A DNA stretch of 64,000 nt from Patagioenas fasciata (Eukaryota > Chordata > Aves > Columbiformes > Columbidae). The translations under genes were made by a program, and so were the position numbers. The notes beneath the pieces were generated by a model. That model made no database searches. It was not told the origin of the DNA and saw only the letters and a list, made by a program, of their open reading frames with translations. The stretch spans positions 75,727,398-75,791,397 of the forward strand of contig NC_092521.1 of NCBI RefSeq assembly GCF_037038585.1, read 5' to 3'. Below, in pieces: positions 24,746 through 36,100 of this stretch (its first letter is position 1; the number at the start of each line of letters is the position of its first letter).

Positions 24746-24976
24746 ATGTGGCAAGAAGCGATGATGATGAGGAGGAGACGCCGCTACCTGCTGGAACGGG
24801 CAGAACAGGCGGGCGGCGGCGGCTGTGGGGCGAGCGGCGAGCAGTCCCGCTCCCGGGACTGGCTCTACGAGTCCTACTACTGCATGAGCCAGCAGCACCC
24901 GCTCATCGTCTTCCTGCTCCTCATCGTGATGGGCGCCTGCCTGGCCTTGCTCGCCGTCTTCTTCGCCTCCGGGCTG
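24746..24976 (+). CDS. ADCY2: ADCY2 coding exon 1 (adenylate cyclase type 2, N-terminus and TM1)
   Basis: Encodes residues 1-77 of a membrane adenylyl cyclase, which makes cAMP from ATP at the plasma membrane; type 2 is the Gbeta-gamma- and PKC-responsive, Ca2+-insensitive form. The exon starts MWQEAMMM, then a run of five Arg, a Gly-rich stretch (residues 23-28), the segment DWLYESYYCMSQQHPL (residues 38-53) and a hydrophobic helix at about residues 53-75 that is TM1. I recognise MWQEA, the YESYYCMSQQHP block and TM1 as typical of ADCY2. The exon ends CTG followed by donor GTAAGA, and the reading frame continues in phase 0 into the exon at 43,533. The start is chosen by homology: the frame is open upstream but has no earlier in-frame ATG. 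The ATG has a poor context (C at -3, T at +4), and ATGs follow at codons 6, 7 and 8. The catalytic domains are not in this exon. Confidence 0.96.
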
Positions 24977-25010
24977 GTAAGAGACGCCCTCCCGGTTTGG
25001 GACCCGCGCC

Positions 25011-25130
25011 GCCCGGCATCTCCGCTCCCACCGCCGGGCATCCCCGCTCCCACCGCCCGGCTGGCAGCTCCGCACCCGGCGCCCTCCGCTGAGTCGAGGC
25101 GGGTGGGGCGGGACGGGACGGGGCGGGAGA
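25011..25130 (+). promoter_or_regulatory. 22-bp tandem duplication and GC-box cluster at the start of intron 1
   Basis: Two 22-bp units (25,011-25,032 and 25,033-25,054), differing at two positions, are followed by a partial third. About 40 bp further, 25,097-25,128 holds closely spaced GGGGCGGG/GGGACGGG motifs of the Sp1/KLF type. The segment lies inside the CpG island, 35-150 bp downstream of the exon 1 donor. A regulatory role is an inference from the motifs and location. Confidence 0.45.
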
Positions 25131-28100
25131 GAGCCGGTGCTGCTGCTCTTGCGGAGGAAAGTTGGTGGCGGGAGGCGCCGGTGTGGCGGCGGGCAGCGGC
25201 TGCGGGTCCCGGGGACCCCCCCTCCCAAACTTTGCTGCCCGATGTTTTGAGGCGGCGCTGGAACAGCGGCAGCGCGGCTGGTGGGGCGAAAACTGAGTCA
25301 ACAAGCGCATCGAGTTTAATTCACTTAATTCGTTGACTCTGCTCCTTTCCAACTGGCAGTTTAGCCGTATTGGCCTTTTCAGTGGCAGGGTTTAAATCGC
25401 CGCACAGAAACGCAGTCCGTATCAGCACCTGAAGTAAATTTTTTTTTTATGACAAGTAGGCAGGGGCCGTTGCCTCTTTGTTTTCCCCCCTCATTATGCC
25501 GTTTTCTAGCGTTCGACCCATTTTCTCAAGAAAGCTTTTGGAGCAGAGCAGCCTTCGTTTTTAAGGGAGATGAAGTTTGGTCGGTCGGGTACCTTTTCTG
25601 CATGTCCAGTGCGGGGCTTCCAGCCTTTGGCAGGGAAAATATGCCACAGCGGCAGATGACAGTCGGCATCAGTTTATCTCACCCAGAAATCTGTGGCGTT
25701 TTGCCCTTGCGTTGAACGCAAAGGAAAAGCTGCAGAGGGCAGTAAAATTCTTGCTCCTTACAGAGTTTTCCTGCTGTTAGTGATTAGAGGCAGGCTGTTT
25801 ACATTACTGTATACTTTTAAAGTGAAGAATGGGGATTTGAGGGGGGTCTCTGATTTTTTTTTTTTTTTAAATCATCTGATGATCTTCTGGAAAGCTTAAT
25901 GTTTATTGAATAAAGCTAATGATCTCTAAGAGCGTGGATAATAGGTTAGTATAATCTAATGGATTCTCTTTTCTAGAGGCACTGTATCTTAACTGCTTAA
26001 ACAGAGAATCCTGCTTTCTTGCTTGTTATGATCAAACTTTTGCCTTAAAAACTGCAAGTACTTCTTGCAAGGTTATTTAAACTTAGAGTTAATTTTCTTT
26101 CCTTTTGATATTTGCTTTAATTATTTTTTGAGCTTTAAGTGCCATTCCTGCTAAATACAAAGCAGTTGTAAAAGAACTAATGTGACGCCAGTAATGCCGA
26201 TGCCTCATAATTCAGTTGTTTACTGCCTAAATGTCTGAATTTTTGAGCTCTGTGTACAAAATACAGGTTTAACATCTTACCTAACTCTGGTGTGTCAACT
26301 TGGATGCTTGTCCATCAGGGATGATGGAAATCGAAGTCTGTCAGATATTGAGGCTGAAGCATAGTTAGGTGTGGAGATGTACACAATAATCACCTACAGC
26401 CAAGGTGGCAGAACGTGGGCTGGACAGTGTTTAGCATTAAGTTTCATACCTTTCGGTCATGGTATGATCTAGAGCCATTTATGAGTTGCATGTGCTTATT
26501 TTTGTAAATCATTCATGATAACAATGGTGGCATAACACTGAGCCTAGATCAAAGGACTACTGAAAGTTATGGAAACAAAACTATGAGCTGGCTGAATCTT
26601 GCCAGACATTACTACTGCAGAAAGCGTGAATTTTATAGTTCAGTCTGCATTTGGAATTCCAGACATACCAGAAGAAGAAAAATGCTTTTAAAACCTTTTT
26701 CCTGAGCCTTTATCTCCCTGTGGCTAACAACTGGACGAGCGAGTGGAGAAAGAGGTGGGGTTCATCCTTAAAGTTTCCAGTCCATGGATGAAAGTAACTT
26801 CAGGCGGAGAAGAAAGCTTGCCTATACGGACTTCGAGCCACAGGATGTTGGGCAAAATCCTTTGGAGCCCTGCCCAGAATTTCACCTAAAAGCGTTTTAT
26901 TATAGTCTAGCTCTGGTTGCATTTATGATTAAAATATTCCTGAAGGTTTGGATCTGTTTCTCCTGCACCTGAATAAAGAATACACTTTTTATATAGCTAT
27001 GGAATCTTAGTAATTTTTTTTTTTTGTGGCCGAATATATAAAAAGGACAAGCAGTTATAAGTGTCTCAGCCACATGAGCCAATATTAATATCCTCGTCTT
27101 CATTTTACACATCTAGTATGTATGCAGTTGTTTTGACAGAAGATGTAATTTTGTAAAGGAGGTGAAAGGGAAGTGGGATAGTTCTGTGTAGGTCTGTGCT
27201 GTGCATTTGAAGTGAAAGGAAATATTTTTTAACAGTTGTTTCCTTTATATTTTGTACAAAGCATTTAAGATTTTACTGAAAATTACTTAAGCCTGTTGTG
27301 GAAACAAAACTCCAGAATGACTCACCATAACACTTGATTTGGATTTCTTGCTTGTACTTTGAAGAACAGCTTAGAACGTGGAACATGGCATCAGACATGG
27401 TTCAGAAAAAAATGATAGTTTTGAAGCACGGAGCATTTTTATGTTCTAGGATTTCTTAAAAAGGAATGAAACCAATGGAAGTGAGAGGCTTTCCTTCTAT
27501 TTTAATTTTTTATTTGATTGTTAAAATAGACCAATGTGATGTCTGAGTTGCTTTTTTTTTTTTCTTTTTTTTTTTGGCAATGTGTTCTTAAGTGTTCCCA
27601 AACACAGCCAACCACACGTGTATTCCACGTACTCAGCTATTTCAACCAGTCAGAATATGGGCTGTAGCCTTGCTGATTTCAGATGAAAAATTTATAAAAG
27701 CTGTTGCAAAATTACAGTAAATAAGATTACTTATAAAGTGTGCGCGGAAATCTGATTACTTTTCTTTCAGACAATGTGCTGCTGTTGTTATTGAGAGAGA
27801 TTTATTGGGAGATTTTACTTCTGTTTGTTTCAGAAAAATATTGTCATTTTGACCTTTGGGATTAAACACTATCTCCTCAAACACGAGACGGAAGACTCCC
27901 AGAGTCTACTTGAAAGATGACCATTCACAGCTTAAAGTTTTAAATAATGTAGTGATGGTATCAACCTGCGAATTTCCTGTGTCGAAGTATCATCTGTATT
28001 TCTCTGTACCTGGCATGGACTGAAAACTGTCAAAATGAGATCAGTCATCCATGTTTAGCTCCTGCTTTAATTGATAGAGAGTAAATTATTTTCCTAAGCC

Positions 28101-29811
28101 TGTGAAAGCCTTGCAGTGCTCAGAAATGCCAGAGGTCAGGTTCATTTTTGGTCTGGCTATAGTCTTGTTCTTTCAATATAATATGTAGGACAAACTCATT
28201 ATTTGTCCCCGTCTCCCTTTTTAGTGCTAAAAACTTATGACCATTTTTAGTGGTATCTAGAACAGCTTTTTCTTTGGCCAGAGCATATCTATTATAACTG
28301 CAGTTTATAAGAGAAAAAAAATCCAGTTTTTAAGTTCATAATGTGAAGTGTGAGTGTATCTGAAATATCTGCAGTTGTGATGTTTAGTTTCTTCTGCAGC
28401 TAAACAAAACTTTGACTGTAAACAGGGATGATGCTCAAATTGTACAATTTATTAGAAGACCATAACTTTCCTTTATCCATGTATTTTCTAGACATTAAGC
28501 ATGCCCAGCCCGTAGATACAGGCTTTAATAAAAAACTACAGTTCAGGCATATCAGAATCTTTTAGCACAGGTAAAGACCTTGTGGTCTAAGTGGGGAAGA
28601 CCTAAGTCTGCCAAGATCTTCTTTCTGTCCCTTTTCCCAAAACTCAGGGTCCTCCAGTCTGCTGGCAGATATGCTTGTTTTCTTTTAGGCTTGCCTGTGC
28701 CCCTTGCTCAAAGACTGCAAGTCTGCTATGAAGTGCTTGTGCTTTTAACACTAATCTGTGGCCTTTATCTGTCTCTAGAATCATTGCTGCTACATGTGAC
28801 CTCCTAAAGCTCTTAAGATGTGTTGACCTTTGTTGATGTGGAGCTGCATGCTTCTTGATGATACCATTGGCCAAGTGGAGCATGTGTTGAGTGAAAAGTG
28901 CTTCTACAGTGTGGCATTCTGATGCCTTCTCCCTTCTAAAATGCCATGAGATAATTTTGTTTTAGCTGCCTAACGGCTGTTTGATGATCCCCCCAGCCAC
29001 TTCTTTGAAGTTCCTGAAAAGTTCGTGATTTTGCTGGTAGGCCCAGTTATGATTCCTGAACCTCTTCACTGATTCATAGATCCAAGAAATTGAAGTTTGG
29101 CTGCACACCTATGATATGTCACTGACCTGCCCAAATACCTTCTGTAGCAAGAGTGGGAATAGGCAATCTTCCTTAAAGGGCGAGTACAATTAACTAGGGA
29201 GGTGTACTTGCAGCATGGCAGATGTAGGAACTGCAGGAACATGCTCATGCAGCAGCTGGTTTTCTGGCATCAAACTGAATTTACCTTCAGCTGATCCTGC
29301 AATGGAAGTCGAGGTAGCTGCCTCATTCTGAAGGAGCACATTATAACTTCTTTGTGGCAACGTGGCTGGCAGGGAACTGCCTCTGTGCAAAAAGAAGAGG
29401 ATGAGAAGAGTCCTGTAATCTTCCTGGGGCTTGAACTGGGGAGTGCCATGTTTTGGGCCCTAGGTCAGAATGACAGCAAATCCTCCCTTCCTCTAATTGA
29501 TCTTACTCTTGTCTAAAATAAATGTTTGCTGCTTCTGGTAAAAACTGGACATCAGCCAAACCCTTCAAGATTTCCATGATCAGAATCTCATCCTGCAAAT
29601 GGAGGGGAAACGTCTTCAAATCCATGTGGAAAGAGTAGCTTTGGAAGACATGTTCCATCATTCTCGTGGCAGTATCTCAAGTGACTAGGTGTCTGCAGAA
29701 GGGCATCTGTTGCATGCCTCTGGTAATGTGCTCATCTGTACGCTGGATCTGAAAAAGTCATCCATCCACACCAAATGGTCACCACACAGATGTTGTAGTA
29801 ATGTTATATTC

Positions 29812-31577
29812 CTATTCCTGAGACGCTCTGTTACAGCCTAATTCCATAGAATAATACAACTGTGTTGTAAGTTCACTTGTACTCTCAATTTTAAGAAATC
29901 TTTTGAGATCAACCCTGTGTAATTTAAAGCATTTTTTTGTTCGAGAGCACCAACTGTCTTTCCCAAAGTCCAAGAGTACCCAAGGTCTGAAAGCATTCCT
30001 TGGAATCCTTGCAGACTGAAAGTAAGCCAGAGCATCTGCTGTACTGTTTTTAAACTTTGGCATATCTATTCCTCAAAAAAAGAAAGCTAAGTCACAGCAA
30101 AGGTAACGAACCAGGAAAATCCTCACTAATTGAAGGACAAGCAGTGACAGGGTTGTTTGCAAGCCTGATGCTGTGATTGTTGTGCCCAGGAGGTATCCTA
30201 CCTCTTCTTAAACTCATTCTGCCAGATTATTGCAACTACCAAGATGAGGAAGAAATAAAAACAAACATTAGAGTATTTATAATGTCTTTTCTTTCTGTAA
30301 TTCCAGCTATAATTGAGCATGCATTTCTACTTTCAAGGCCCCTATTAAAATGTTCCATGAGGAAGTCCTGTGTTTCAAATTTTTTTTTCTGGTCTCTAGA
30401 CACCATAATATTACAATATATTCTTCCAGCTATAGTTGCTGGCTATTTGATACAGTCTTAGGATATTGCTGTCCCTGCCAAATGTTCCTCCCAATAGTAT
30501 CTTTGGTTGTCTAACAATAGCTTCTGTAGCCAATATTATCTCTTTAGTCAGGCCTGTAAAGATTACTGCATCTTCCTGCCTGAAACAGGAGTTGCCGAGC
30601 TTTGTGTCTGGTTTCATTCCTCCTTACTACATCAGCCTGGGCCTTTTCTTGTTTGATTTGCTAATGACACTCCCAGTACATCTGTGATTGCCTTTAATGC
30701 TGCTAAGAGCTGGTCTCATTTACCAGTCCCTAACAAGCCTGGAAACATAAAGCCATCGAGATAATGAGGTACCAGTGGCAACTTCACTTTGCATACCTCT
30801 GTTTTGTCCTTCATGTTGAATAAACTGAATGCTGAACAAGAACTGGATAAAACCATAGGTATGGCTATGCTGGAAAAATACTTAGCTTTGAACTGTAATC
30901 TTAATAAATTAAAGTTTTGTGGATACCCTGGCAGTGGAAAGTTAATTTAATGTCACAAATTGTGACTCAAAGCAGTGGATCCACAACTCCTAATCATTAC
31001 TGCAGCTGACAAAAATGACAAACAACATACTGACTAGAGCTGTTGTTTACTGAGGTGCAATGGGAATAAGACAGATGATGAACTGGGCTACAATTGTCGG
31101 CTGTCTTTATCAGCATCAAGCCAGGTACGTGGATTCACAAATCATCTATGGACAACTTCACAGTGGATCTGCCATGAACCAGTGAATACCTGTCTGCTTA
31201 TCTTGCTTAAAATTTTTAAAATTGGTTTCAAGTTCCTTCCTGTGGACAAGGAAATGTGATGCATTTATGGACATCTTCAAGCTCTTATAAAAATGGTGAA
31301 TAGATTTCTTTGGTTGGGCCTTCAAGAGGTCTCCTAGATTAAGGAGAGTCCCTAGGTTCTTTCTCTGAATAAGAAAACTCCTCCTCATCATAATGGTAGC
31401 AGTCACCTGAATCTTCCAGACATCACTGTGCATCATTCCATGCTGGTGGTGGTATAGGCATCTGCAAATCTCCTGAGCGGCTGGACATGAGAACAAAGAT
31501 GTTCCCATCATGGGAAAAAAGTGCAGCTGGACACCTGTGGTGTTCCATCCTGCGCCTACATTCCCAGTCACAGCCAA
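29812..31577 (-). mobile_element. Decayed Ngaro-like (tyrosine-recombinase group) retrotransposon, RT/RNase H region
   Basis: Minus-strand relic of a reverse transcriptase unlike CR1. Reading down from 31,080, one frame gives HHLSYSHCTSVNN, further on HFCQLQ and DIKLTF near 30,950, with three stops. A frameshift then leads to 30,937-30,635, which gives LPGYPQNFNLLRLQFKAKYF, then IPMVLSSSCSAF, HYLDGFMFPG (30,766-30,737), LGVSLAN and KGPG. This order (NLS-P-SVN block, DIK block, HPxDF-LL-F block, P-M-SC block, HYLDxF, GVPLA, EKT-GP) is that of DIRS/Ngaro reverse transcriptases. The catalytic YLDD reads YLDG at 30,763-30,752. Further down, ADALAYFQ at 30,039-30,016 matches the ADALSRFQ motif closing the RNase H part of Ngaro-type polyproteins. 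The recombinase domain was not identified. Outer limits are approximate; the best support is 30.63-31.09 kb. Inactive. Confidence 0.72.
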
Positions 31578-32798
31578 GCTGTGATCTCACACAAGCTGAG
31601 TGCTGCCACAGTGGCTTCTGCATATTTCAGAAAGAACTGAGTCAGCTCAGGCCTTATTGATATGTCATGATGAGAAGCTGACAACAAATAAAACTTCTGG
31701 TTTGGGGATCTAGATCCCAAAATAAGTGAATTAGCAGAGTTCTGCTCCTTTTCTTTGCCTTTTCTTTTTTTTCTTTGAGCATCACTCCTGATTCTGTTGA
31801 AAAAAAAAACAAAAAAAAAATCCAACAACTATACACTTTTTTTTTTTTTTCCCCAGATCCTTTGTTTCTGTATCTTGAATAAGCAACTTCTGGACACTAA
31901 ACCTTTTTCAGATGATGCTGAAAATTCAAGAGACTATTGCACCATCTGTGCAGAGGAGTGTGAGGCTTTCTCTACACTTATCCTCCCAGTTGCCTGTTTC
32001 TCCAACCTGTATAGAGACGTTTTCTTAATCTCTCATCTCTAAACAGAACTCTTATTCTTAGTGGTGCCTACATGATATAAAAGTCTGTTACTGTTCCTGA
32101 TGGGAACTTACTCCAGGCTTGTGTCTGGGAGAAGCAGAGGAAGCAGGACCCATCACAACTGGCCTCTCAGCCTTGCCCTCGCGTCTGTTGTCTGAGCATC
32201 CACTTCTTTCACCACCTATGGTTCTAGATTTGAAGTTTCTCTAACCTGGAAAATGTACTCCAGGAGCAATGGCTTCTGGTTGCGTGCTTAGAGCGTGCTC
32301 CAGAGGGCAGCTAAGGTAAGATGTGCTCTGGTCTGGTTGTGTTTCCCTTAGACCTGCAGGTGCAACCAGTCTGGTGTTTGATCATTGGATAGTCCCATGA
32401 GATCCAGTGTGGACTGATGGCTTTTCAGAGCCACTCACTCGGGTTTGCAGAGGTAGTTAGAGCTTGCTTTTTCCACCTACGTCCTCAGGCAGCTGAACTG
32501 TGTGTTGTGGGATCCCAGATGCTATGGCATGCACCGTGAACCTGCCCACTGACTGGATAAGCAGGATTGCATTCCATTCCAGGCAAAATTTCCTCATCTA
32601 TTTCTCCAATTTGCCAGTACTTTGGTCAGCCCTGAAGGAAACTCATAGGAACGCTAGATTCTCCCAGCACTTTTTCGAGCAAGACTGAATTCAGGCTGAA
32701 GACTCAGACACGTTATTTCTCCTGAAAGGTGTGTTAGGAAAGGAGATGCTCTTTGAACTTGGCTCAGCACCTGCTTGCTAACACTCCCTCTCTTACAG

Positions 32799-33186
32799 AG
32801 TAACAGAATCATTTAGGTTGGAGAAGACGCTTAAGATTATTGAATACAACCACGAACCTAACGCTGCCAAGTCCACCACTAAACCATGTCCTTAAGTGCC
32901 ACATCTACATGTCCTTTAAACACCTCCAGGGATGGTGACTCAAGCACTTCTCTGGGCAGCCTGTTCCAATGCCTGACGACCCTTTCTGTGAAGAAATATT
33001 TCCGAATATCAAATCTAAACCTCCCCTAGCACGACTTGACACCATTTGCTCTTGTCCTATCACTTGTTACTTGGGAGAAGAGACCAACATCCTCCTTTCA
33101 GGTAGTTGTAGACAGTGATAAGGTCTCCCCTAAGCCTCCTTTTCTCCAGGCTCAACAGTCTCATTACCCTCAGCTGCTCCTCGTGA
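32799..33186 (-). mobile_element. CR1 LINE 3' part
   Basis: Complement of a CR1 end: GTAACAGAATCATTTAGGTT, CCAAGTCCACCACTAAACCA, CACCTCCAGGGATGGTGACT, AATCTAAACCTCCCCTAGCA, CTCTTGTCCTATCACTTGTT and TCCTTTTCTCCAGGCTCAAC. The copy is fairly complete over 390 bp. A gene-like 72-codon minus frame directly beyond it (33,170-33,388) has no recognised motif. Confidence 0.95.
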
Positions 33187-36100
33187 GTTGCTCCTCTTGC
33201 TTTATATGCCCTGGCGGATGGATTCCCTTTCTTTGATGCAGCCCACTGTTCTGGTCCTTCCTAGTGGCACAGTGATCTGAGCACAGTCCGCTCTGGTCAA
33301 GACCCAGGATGTCGTAGGTTGTCCAGACTGGTAGCTGGTCCTGTAATCCCTGCTGGCACCCCGCTAGCTTGTGCCAGAAAGTGGCCATAGTCTCTCATTT
33401 GGGCTTGTTTTCCGCCCCAGTGATTCCAGGTAATTTCCAAACCTGGCTGGGAGGTGGTGGGATTTTAAACACTTATTCTAGCGATGCAATGTCTGTTTAA
33501 CACTAAAGCAATTTACCAGATTGTTTTTGGTTTATTTGGTTTTATTATTTTCTTAACTGTGCCTTAATGGAATGAGGTAACAGCAAATAAGCCCTCAGCT
33601 AACACTAAACATAAATGCCTGGGTTTGCAGGATTTCTTTTGCTCTATTTCCTATGAATGTGTCCAAAGTTTCGCTCTTTTACAGAGATGTGATTTGGTAC
33701 AGTTATATTTCAAATCTAAGTTAACAAGTTGGTTACCTTTACTTGAAATATTATCATCATAGAAGTAATATCCATTGCAGAACATGGGCCTGATCCTGGA
33801 GTCAAAAATGAAATAAGAAATCTCTTTGGTTTGAAGTCAGTTGAACTGAGAGATGTATGAGAGTGTGGGAAGTGTCCTTGGGGGAGTAAACTTTAAGAAC
33901 CTTTTCTGCGATAATAACAACTGTGTTTAGTAAGTAATTGCAAAACCTCTGGAAAATTTTGAAAAGTAATTACACAATGACAGTACTGACTTTTCAATAT
34001 TAAAACTATTTTTCATGTTACCTTATCATGCCGATATGTTAAATCTGTGGAATATTCTTGCAAAGTGTATTTTTAAAAGATGCGGTAGAGAAAGAAGCCT
34101 AAGCTTACCTTTTTCTTCATTAAACAGACTTCTAAAACAAGCACTTTTTCCTCATATGCTGAAACTCATGTGCTCCCTGGTTCGAATGTTGTGATCCATA
34201 CTTTTAAGCAAGTTCCATCTTGACATTTTTTCTTGATTACAGCCACATTCTCAAGTTATGATGTCAGGAGTAAAGTGGTGAGGAAAAGTCACCTTTTAGC
34301 TTATCTTTAAAAGTGTCAGCCAAAATATGTAACTGTCAGTATTAAATAGCTCAAAGAATCAAATGAGTACTTCAGTATTTCTGACTTCCATAGGTCTATA
34401 CAGGAAGGCCATAACTTCACTTTTAATATGGGTTAGAGTACAGAAATGTCTTTGAATCCTGTGAAGTAATGTATTATCCATAATGTTAAACTGATGGAGC
34501 TCTTTCGAAAATGACATATTTTGAATGTATTTAACTGCAAAGCATACATTTTCCAGAAGTGTTTTACTCAATTCATCTTCATGTATCCACATTTTGGGAT
34601 GTTGCATTTATTGGAGAATTTCTTTAAGATTATTTTGATACTAAGAGGAGGAAGGATTTTGACAACACCTGAAAAACAAGCAAAACTAAGTCATTGGAGA
34701 GGAATTCAGGACTAATACCTGTAGAATAAAGCGTGCAAGAAAGATATATTGATCACTACATTTACAATAATCTAAATGATACGAGTAATTAGCTTTGGAA
34801 CCTGAAATAATTAGTTTCATGAAAGTACAAACTTTTGCTCTCTTTGCTGCATATTATCTCAGCCCTTTTCAGAAGGGGACACTGCAGAGGGCAGAATGTA
34901 ATTAACTGTCATTGCTCTCTGGGAAATGGTTTATGTTCTGTGGCTGCCAGCTAGTGTCATTGGGTAGGACAATTTTATAGGTGCACCAGCTGAGTGTTGT
35001 AGCCACTAGTTAACTGTGTTGGACCATCTTGTTTTTCCCAGGCTGTTAAATGTCTTAAAGTAAAGCTACTTCAGATAACTGCCAGCTTGATAGAAAATTG
35101 AGATGGTGCTGGATGACCGAAAGGCATGACAGTCCCGTTCATGTTCCCTGACCTCCTCTGCACCCTCTGAACCCCAGGTTATTAAATAAATGGTTGTATG
35201 CACTGATAGATTTTATATGACATGTGGTTAACAAGATAAGAGGATACAAAAGATGGAGAATAAATCAAGAGAGAGAAAACTGCCGATGTGGCAAATGAGG
35301 ATGTATAAATAGGAAAAGCTGCTCACCATTCAGATGGGGTGCATGGGGTTTGCACAGGGCAAATTTAGATATATACATATAAAACACACAAACACACATA
35401 CCGTGGTTTTGCTAATTATGTTTTTGGGAAGGATAAGTGTCTGTCCTGTGTCCCATGGCATATGATATGGTATGAATGGTGACAGGCTCTTGGGGTTCAC
35501 TGGACACAGCTGATACTGTTATCTGAGATGGACACTAGTTTTAAAAATCGAAAGAGCTGTATTGAAAAACAGTTATGCTCACTCCATGCAGAGAAGAAAA
35601 ACCTAAAAACTAAATGTTACTCCATCAGTACCTAGCCACTGTGTTGCAGATTTGACCATCCTTGGGAACCTATCTTTTCTAGTTCTTTTGTATTAATTTG
35701 GAAGTGGTGGTGATGGTAAGAGCGGAATTGTTTATGGTGTTCATCATACATTGGCGTGGCATAATGGTGCTCTCTCTTGTTTATTCTTTTCATATGTTCT
35801 TCATTTTTTAATTGTTTTTGACTGCTAGTGAGTACCAAAGTGATGTTTTGATGGGTCTGCCTATGATAAACCCCAAATATCTCCATTTCAGAGTATTAAT
35901 AGTCGACCAAGAGCCTGTTGTCATGTGTATAGAATTAGGATCGTTTTGTCTGAGCTGTGTCAGTTCACATACTTCTCCACTGAAATTCATATACCATTTT
36001 CTTGCTCAGTAGTGACTATTATGAGATCCTTTTCTCATCGTTGTCAGACTGCTGTTCACTCATTTTCCCAAATTGTGTATGGATATGCTGCACAACATAT

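Noticed and set aside
24040-25352. Several long minus-strand and off-frame open frames over the CpG island (up to 318 codons)
   Set aside because: GC-rich DNA has few stops; the products are Arg/Pro/Ala-rich with no known domain, and the region is explained by the ADCY2 promoter and exon 1.
28644-29390. Candidate tyrosine-recombinase domain downstream of the Ngaro-like RT
   Set aside because: I looked for the Arg, His-x-x-Arg and Tyr landmarks in all three minus frames and could not place them, so the recombinase is not claimed.
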